A stretch of 64,000 nucleotides of DNA from Bacteroides rodentium JCM 16496 (lineage in GTDB: Bacteria; Bacteroidota; Bacteroidia; Bacteroidales; Bacteroidaceae): NCBI RefSeq assembly GCF_000614125.1, contig NZ_BAKJ01000018.1, positions 16,100 through 80,099 of the forward strand. The letters are read 5' to 3'. The translations under genes and the position numbers were made by a program. Below, one piece after another: positions 59,375 to 64,000 of the stretch. Numbering within the stretch: the first letter of the stretch is position 1; every line of letters starts with the position of its first letter. Under the pieces are notes generated by a model. That model was not told the origin of the DNA and did not search any database. It saw only the letters and a program-made list of their open reading frames with translations.

Positions 59375-60823
59375 ATGAAGAAAATAGTTGTTCTTTTAGT
59401 TGTACTGTTGGGCTGTATGCCGGTAACGGCTTTTGCGCAGAAGCAATTCTTTTTTAAGGATGGCAAGTTTGTAGTAGCACAGTTTACAGATTTGCACTGG
59501 ATGCCGGGTTCTGCAAAGTGTGCCGAAACGGCAGCTACTATCCGTGCTGTCCTGGCAGCCGAACATCCGGACATTGCTGTACTGAGTGGGGATGTGGTGA
59601 CCGATACCCCTGCTATGGATGGATGGAAAAGCGTAGTGGCTATTTTCAATGAGGCCAAGATGCCTTTTGTGGTGATGATGGGAAACCATGATGCCGAATA
59701 CTTGACGCGCAATGAAATCTATGATTTCCTCTTGAAGTCTCCCTACTATGTGGGGGCAAAAGGCCCTGAAGATATTATGGGATGCGGCAATTGCGTGATT
59801 CCTATTTATAGTCCGGAGAAGAAGGACCAGGTAGAGGCATTGCTCTATTGCATGGATTCCAACGACTATCAGCCTAATAAAATCTATGGTGCTTACGACT
59901 GGATTCATTTCGACCAAATAGAATGGTACAGAAAGCAAAGTAAACACTTTGCGGAGAAAAACGGTGGTAATCCCGTCCCTGCTTTGGCCTTTTTCCATAT
60001 TCCGCTGATTGAATACAACGAAATCAGAGGTGACGGGAAAACTTATGGCAATGACAAAGAAGGTGGAGTTGCCTCCGCTAACATCAATTCCGGTATGTTT
60101 GCTGCCTTCCTTGACATGAGGGATGTAATGGGAGTATTTGTGGGACATGACCATGATAACGACTTTATAGGAATAGATAAAGGTATTGCATTGGGATACG
60201 GACGGGTGACCGGTGCGGATGCGTATGGAGAGTTGACGAGAGGAGCCCGTATCATTGAACTGTACGAAGACCAATTCAAATTTGACACATGGATTTCCAC
60301 TCCTTCGGGCAGGGAGGCTGCCTACTATTACCCTTCAGGTCTGAATTCGGATGAGGAGCAGAGTATGGCTTATTTGCCGGCTACGGGAACTTCTCCCAAG
60401 AAGCAGGGTGTGGCATATACCTATTATGAAGGCAAATGTAAACGTGTTGCCGATATTGCCGCCTGCAATAAAGTGAAGGAAGGGGTGATGAAGAACTTCT
60501 CGATTGAAGAAGCAGCCGTCCCTGATCATTTTGCTTATGATTTCCGTACGTTGGTGAAAATTCCAGAAAGGGGAGTATACCGTTTCTATACTTTTTCCGA
60601 TGATGGTTCTAAACTATACATAGACGGTAAATTGATTGTTGATAACGACGGCGGACACAGCGGACGCCGTGCCGAAGGGAAAGTTGCTCTTGAAGCAGGA
60701 TACCACGAGTTGCACCTGCTGTATTTCGAAGATTACATGGGCCAGGAATTGGAAGTCGGGTATTCGGGACGGAATGTTCTGGAAACCGTGTTGCCTGATA
60801 CCATGTTGTTTGTACCGGATTAA
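59375..60823 (+). CDS. Metallophosphoesterase with PA14 domain
   Basis: 482 residues, intact. Signal peptide ends TAFAQ. Calcineurin-like motifs: VVAQFTDLHW, IAVLSGDVV, VVMMGNHDAEY, FFHIPLIEYNE, VFVGHDHDN. From about residue 340 a PA14 domain (VAYTYYEGKCKRVADIAACN, GVYRFYTFSDDGSKLYIDGKLIVDNDGGHS, YHELHLLYFEDYMGQEL) closely resembles that of the GH92 protein. Third phosphoester hydrolase type in the locus. Its stop and that of the regulator face each other with one base between. Confidence 0.92.
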   Translation: MKKIVVLLVVLLGCMPVTAFAQKQFFFKDGKFVVAQFTDLHWMPGSAKCAETAATIRAVLAAEHPDIAVLSGDVVTDTPAMDGWKSVVAIFNEAKMPFVVMMGNHDAEYLTRNEIYDFLLKSPYYVGAKGPEDIMGCGNCVIPIYSPEKKDQVEALLYCMDSNDYQPNKIYGAYDWIHFDQIEWYRKQSKHFAEKNGGNPVPALAFFHIPLIEYNEIRGDGKTYGNDKEGGVASANINSGMFAAFLDMRDVMGVFVGHDHDNDFIGIDKGIALGYGRVTGADAYGELTRGARIIELYEDQFKFDTWISTPSGREAAYYYPSGLNSDEEQSMAYLPATGTSPKKQGVAYTYYEGKCKRVADIAACNKVKEGVMKNFSIEEAAVPDHFAYDFRTLVKIPERGVYRFYTFSDDGSKLYIDGKLIVDNDGGHSGRRAEGKVALEAGYHELHLLYFEDYMGQELEVGYSGRNVLETVLPDTMLFVPD

Positions 60824-60824
60824 A

Positions 60825-61997
60825 TCAGCGCTGGTAACTCTTTGTCCGGTACTCTTTCCGATATTCATTGGGAGAGATTTTCTTCAAAGCTTTGAATTGG
60901 CGGGACAAGTTCTTCAGGTTGTTTATTCCGACTTGTTCCGCCACATCTGCAATCGGAGCATCACTGGCCAACAGCAATTGGGCAAAGCGTTCCATCCTAA
61001 GGTTGAAGATATATTTGTGGATGGACTGCTGGGTGACTTGCTTGAAACGAATCTCCAATAAACGGCGTGATAATGGTACCTGTTTCACTATATCCGATAC
61101 AGTGATATCAGCCGCTATATTCTGATGGATATATTTCAGAGCGGTTTGGATATGGGTATCGGTGGTAGAATAGAAGTCGGTCGAAAGCCGGTTGATGATA
61201 TTAACCGGTTGGAGCACAACGTCCTGATAAGTGGCCTCCTCATCATTCAATAGATGTTCTATGAGGGCGGCTGCCTCAAATCCGCCTCTTACAATGTTTT
61301 GGCTGATACTGGATAGGGGAGGGTCTGAAAGATTGCATATAATCTCATCATTGTCGACTCCTAATATTGCTATCTTGTCGGGCACTCTGATGTTGTTGAC
61401 TTTACAGATTTCCGTAATGCGGTTGCCTTGATTGTCATCGCAAGCCATGAGTGCCGTAGGTTGTGGCAATGACTTTAACCAATTGAGCAGGGGCGGTGCC
61501 TCATAAAACCATAAGTCATCAAGGGATTGGTCCTGATAAGAATAGAAATTGTTTCCAAACCCTTGGGCTGCTATACATTCATAGAAACCCTCGCAACGCT
61601 CTTGTGACCATACCGTATCGCGATAACCGTAGAATGCGAAATTCTGAAAGCCTTTACTCAGAAAAAACTCTGCTGCCATTCTGCCGGTCTTGCGGTAATC
61701 GCCGGTGATGTTTGGAATATTGCTGAACCTTGATTTATAATCCTGGGCCAACGCGATAATTCCGTTTTCACGGAATAGCTCCACATTGTCATCATTGTCA
61801 AATCTGCCGATGATTGCATCTGCCTGCCATGTCTTTGCCCATTTCAAGACTCCTTCTATACCATGACTGTTTTTGTAGGAGGGCGGCATACGGCATACTA
61901 CCCATGGCTCATGGCTTTTGGAATAGGCCAATACCCCCTTTAGCAGATTGTACGAAAAGGACTCTGTAAAATCGGTCAATAATATCAATCGAATCAT
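60825..61997 (-). CDS. XylR-like AraC-family regulator with sugar-binding domain
   Basis: 390 residues, intact. The N-terminal two thirds are a LacI/periplasmic-binding-protein-like domain without signal peptide (ADAIIGRFDNDDNVELFRE, GRMAAEFFLSKGFQNFAFYG, ALMACDDNQGNRITEICK, RVPDKIAILGVDNDEIICN). The C-terminal 100 residues are an AraC helix-turn-helix pair (ALKYIHQNIAADITVSDIVKQVPLSRRLLEIRFKQ, IADVAEQVGINNLKNLSRQFKA). It therefore senses a cytoplasmic sugar rather than a periplasmic oligosaccharide. Convergent with the glycan locus it probably controls. Confidence 0.93.
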   Translation of the reverse strand: MIRLILLTDFTESFSYNLLKGVLAYSKSHEPWVVCRMPPSYKNSHGIEGVLKWAKTWQADAIIGRFDNDDNVELFRENGIIALAQDYKSRFSNIPNITGDYRKTGRMAAEFFLSKGFQNFAFYGYRDTVWSQERCEGFYECIAAQGFGNNFYSYQDQSLDDLWFYEAPPLLNWLKSLPQPTALMACDDNQGNRITEICKVNNIRVPDKIAILGVDNDEIICNLSDPPLSSISQNIVRGGFEAAALIEHLLNDEEATYQDVVLQPVNIINRLSTDFYSTTDTHIQTALKYIHQNIAADITVSDIVKQVPLSRRLLEIRFKQVTQQSIHKYIFNLRMERFAQLLLASDAPIADVAEQVGINNLKNLSRQFKALKKISPNEYRKEYRTKSYQR

Positions 61998-62064
61998 AGC
62001 AGTTGACTAAATGTAACTGATTGTTACTTATACAAATGTTAGCTTAATTGACAAATATAGGATT

Positions 62065-62499
62065 TTATTTCTTTTTCTTCAAATCTTTTCCCTCATATTT
62101 GCAGATTGCTTCAACCCATTCTTCTTCCAGTGGCTTGGATTCGTGTTTGGCAAGGTCGAAGGCTACCATGACGGAAGTACAAACGCATTTTACTTCTTGA
62201 GTTTCCGTATCGATGACACGCTGTGCCAGATGGAAACTCTTGGTCCCTATTTCGGTAACGGCTGTTTGCACGGCAATATGGTCCGAACCATAAATTTGTG
62301 CAAGGAAATTTGCTTCGATATGGACGACAACAATGCCATCCTTTTCCCAATCTACATTCGGGCATACGGAAGCGAAGTATTCTGTTTTTCCTAAATCATA
62401 GAAAGAGAAGTAAACAGTGTTGTTTACATGGCCGAATTTGTCGATGTCATTAAAGCGTAATTGTATGGGCAGGGTGTGGTTAAATTGAATTTCTTCCAT
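62065..62499 (-). CDS. Acyl-CoA thioesterase, 4HBT hotdog family
   Basis: 144 residues, intact. IQLRFNDIDKFGHVNNTVYFSFYDLGKTEYF holds the catalytic Asp region of 4-hydroxybenzoyl-CoA thioesterase-like enzymes; then VVVHIEANFLAQIYGSDHIAVQTAVTEIGTKSF. Cytosolic; substrate unknown. Unrelated in function to its neighbours as far as can be seen. Confidence 0.9.
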   Translation of the reverse strand: MEEIQFNHTLPIQLRFNDIDKFGHVNNTVYFSFYDLGKTEYFASVCPNVDWEKDGIVVVHIEANFLAQIYGSDHIAVQTAVTEIGTKSFHLAQRVIDTETQEVKCVCTSVMVAFDLAKHESKPLEEEWVEAICKYEGKDLKKKK

Positions 62500-62597
62500 T
62501 GTTTTCTCTTAAACTTTGTTTATAATCGCTGCAAAAATACTGTTTTCTTTTGATTTGTATGTTGAAAATAAAGTCTTTAATGGCGAAAATTCTCTTT

Positions 62598-63460
62598 TCA
62601 CAGTGTTATTGTATAGATTACCCCTTCCAGAAATTTGCCTGATGCCGGTCTTATCAAATACTTGCGGGGAAGAAGCTGTCCTATCAAAGCAACTTCCAAT
62701 AGATAGGTTGGAACATCGGCTGGCACCATCACTGGAGCGGTGGTTGTCAAACTGGCTTTGTTGAGTGTGATATCCACCGTATTATTGCCATAGGTAACCA
62801 CACCTGTTTCCATATTTATGGAGCCGGTATTTCGTACATTTAGAATTTTGATACTTGAAAGCAGGGTTCCCAGAGCCGAGACATTAAGCTGTATTTGTGT
62901 CAGCTTGTGCCTGAAGGTAATCGGTATGGCTGTTCCTGGAGAATAGCTTCCACCGGCAGTGCTGCTACCGTGCATGATGTCTTCCTGTCCTGTAAGGGTG
63001 AAATTGAAAGTAGGGGCTGTTCCATTTCCGGGGGGAGTGACGTAATTGGTTCCGTTCGTAGCCGTGGTACGTGGATAATAGCCGTAAAAGATGACTTTGC
63101 GTCCTCCAGCCGGATAGTATAATGGCGGTGAAAAAGTTATTTCATTTCCATTTATACCGGCAGGAGCAGCATTGTTCAATAGAGGGGAGGCAGTCCAGGG
63201 AAATGTACCGGCAGTACTGCCTTCCGCCACTTCATAGATTCCTAAAGAACTGATATTGATATCGTTTATACTGTTGATGACGGACCGTGTGTGGGAGCTG
63301 TCTTCCAGAATGGCAAGGTGGATTGGATGGAGTGTTCTTCGCTGTTGAAAAAAACTCCGTCCATATCACTGCTGCAACTTGCAGATAATAGCGGTATGAA
63401 CGCTACGAGTATTCGGATAGAAAATTTCACTTTCGGAATCTGTATTACCGGATGAATCAC
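62598..63460 (-). CDS. Fimbrillin-family lipoprotein (one apparent base missing)
   Basis: About 277-287 residues. Lipoprotein signal IRILVAFIPLLSASC. The frame breaks near 63310; the repaired sequence reads PILEDSSHTRSVINSINDINISSLGIYEVAEGSTAG, with a TR dipeptide after the lipobox as in other fimbrillin precursors. Strands KVIFYGYYP, ITFRHKLTQIQLNVSALG, SIKILNVRNTGSIN and GVIYTITL are typical of the Mfa-like_1/FimA-type family. No ATG suits the signal peptide; GTG at 63460 (overlapping the previous stop as GTGA) or GTG at 63430 are the likely starts. Confidence 0.78.
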
Positions 63461-64000
63461 TGTATGATAGACGAACCTGTTCCTCCGGTAACCCACGGGG
63501 TGACAATCGCAGAAACTGTAATTCCTTTGGGAGTAAAGGTCAGTATAATATTGTGAGCCTTTCCGGTTTCCGTATTTAGGTTTACCGTCACGTTAGGATA
63601 GGTCACTCCACCCGCTACAATATCCATCACCACACTCGTGGCACCGCTCTTTACCATTGGATAGACTGTGGCTGTGGTACCAGGGTCGGCACTGATGGCA
63701 TACGAGCCTGTGAGGGTGATGCCGGCGCCTGTCGGATTATAGGAGACCGTACCGTCGTTGATATTGAGAGAGGCAGGAGTCTGTTGGTTTTTGATGGTAA
63801 TGCTGGTTACGGTCTTTCCGGTAGCGGGAAACCCGGCACCTGCTTTAAAAGTGAATTGCAATTGGGTCAGCAGATGGTTGAAGGTGAAAACCAGCGCTCC
63901 GCCTGTTGTCTTGTTTCCACTGGCTTCGCCCGAAATCATTACGTCGTTGGAACCGTCTGTTTCCGAGAATGTGACCGTATTGCCGGATAATGTGAAGAGT
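63457..64000 (-). CDS. Fimbrillin-family protein, N-terminus beyond window
   Basis: The frame is open from the window edge (LFTLSGNTVTFSETDGSNDVM), so the internal ATG at 63939 is not the start. Family strands: ALVFTFNHLLTQLQFTFKAG, KTVTSITIKNQQTPASLNI, VYPMVKSGATSVVMDIVAGG, KAHNIILTFTPKGITVSAIVTPWVTGG. The C-terminal VTPWVTGG is the usual end of Mfa-like_1 proteins. It overlaps or abuts the downstream fimbrillin gene, forming a tandem pair. Confidence 0.85.
   Translation of the reverse strand, partial: LFTLSGNTVTFSETDGSNDVMISGEASGNKTTGGALVFTFNHLLTQLQFTFKAGAGFPATGKTVTSITIKNQQTPASLNINDGTVSYNPTGAGITLTGSYAISADPGTTATVYPMVKSGATSVVMDIVAGGVTYPNVTVNLNTETGKAHNIILTFTPKGITVSAIVTPWVTGGTGSSIIQ

Noticed and set aside
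40176..61997. Typical high-mannose N-glycan locus
   Set aside because: Not excluded, but the endo-hexosaminidase usual in such loci is missing from the window and the number of phosphoester hydrolases is unexplained.
1..64000. tRNA, rRNA and known riboswitches
   Set aside because: No cloverleaf with conserved T-arm, no rRNA stretch and no recognisable riboswitch core was found by reading; a covariance-model search would be decisive.

Overview
The window is a chromosomal segment of a gut Bacteroides-type bacterium. Evidence: SusC/SusD pairs, Mfa/FimA-type fimbrillins, DUF3868/DUF3575/DUF4906 proteins, a XylR-like AraC regulator, and promoters of the Bacteroides form TTTG-N18-22-TAnnTTTG. The species cannot be fixed from the sequence alone. 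No rRNA, tRNA or CRISPR array was seen.

Layout. (1) 1-10.2 kb, housekeeping: DJ-1-like end, ispD, recG, an M23/LysM peptidase, DUF1599, a DoxX protein, tpiA, a SPOR protein, folE, and convergent dnaG. (2) 10.3-29.4 kb, accessory: a hybrid two-component sensor, a stand-alone Mfa1-type pilin, a thioredoxin-like protein behind an Rpn-nuclease remnant, then a leftward six-gene type V pilus operon (DUF3575, DUF3868, Mfa1-type pilin, Mfa2-type anchor, Mfa-like protein, large DUF4906 tip-like protein). The operon is preceded by a 207-bp invertible promoter segment bounded by 24-bp inverted repeats and by a tyrosine recombinase gene. In the sequenced orientation the promoter points away from the operon (predicted OFF). 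(3) 29.5-33.9 kb: Phe/Tyr operon (pheA, aminotransferase, DAHP synthase-chorismate mutase, tyrA) behind a leader with a Phe-rich 14-residue peptide and a terminator/antiterminator, i.e. a classical attenuator. (4) 33.9-39.9 kb: TPR protein, recQ, recJ, yaaA. (5) 40.2-62.0 kb: secreted PI-PLC, then a polysaccharide utilisation locus (ROK kinase, SusC, SusD, two EEP phosphodiesterase-type proteins plus a degenerate relative, GH92, alkaline phosphatase, GH63-like, GH125, GH20, metallophosphoesterase, XylR-like regulator). The mix of alpha-mannosidases, a hexosaminidase and many phosphoester hydrolases suggests a phosphorylated mannose glycan; GPI-anchor glycan is one hypothesis. (6) 62.0-64 kb: acyl-CoA thioesterase and two fimbrillin lipoproteins, the last cut by the window edge.

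Caution on reading frames. I count 23 frame breaks in 18 genes, including normally indispensable ispD, tpiA and dnaG. Every one is explained by one missing base and none by an extra base. I read them as systematic deletion errors in the sequence, and annotate each affected locus as one gene.
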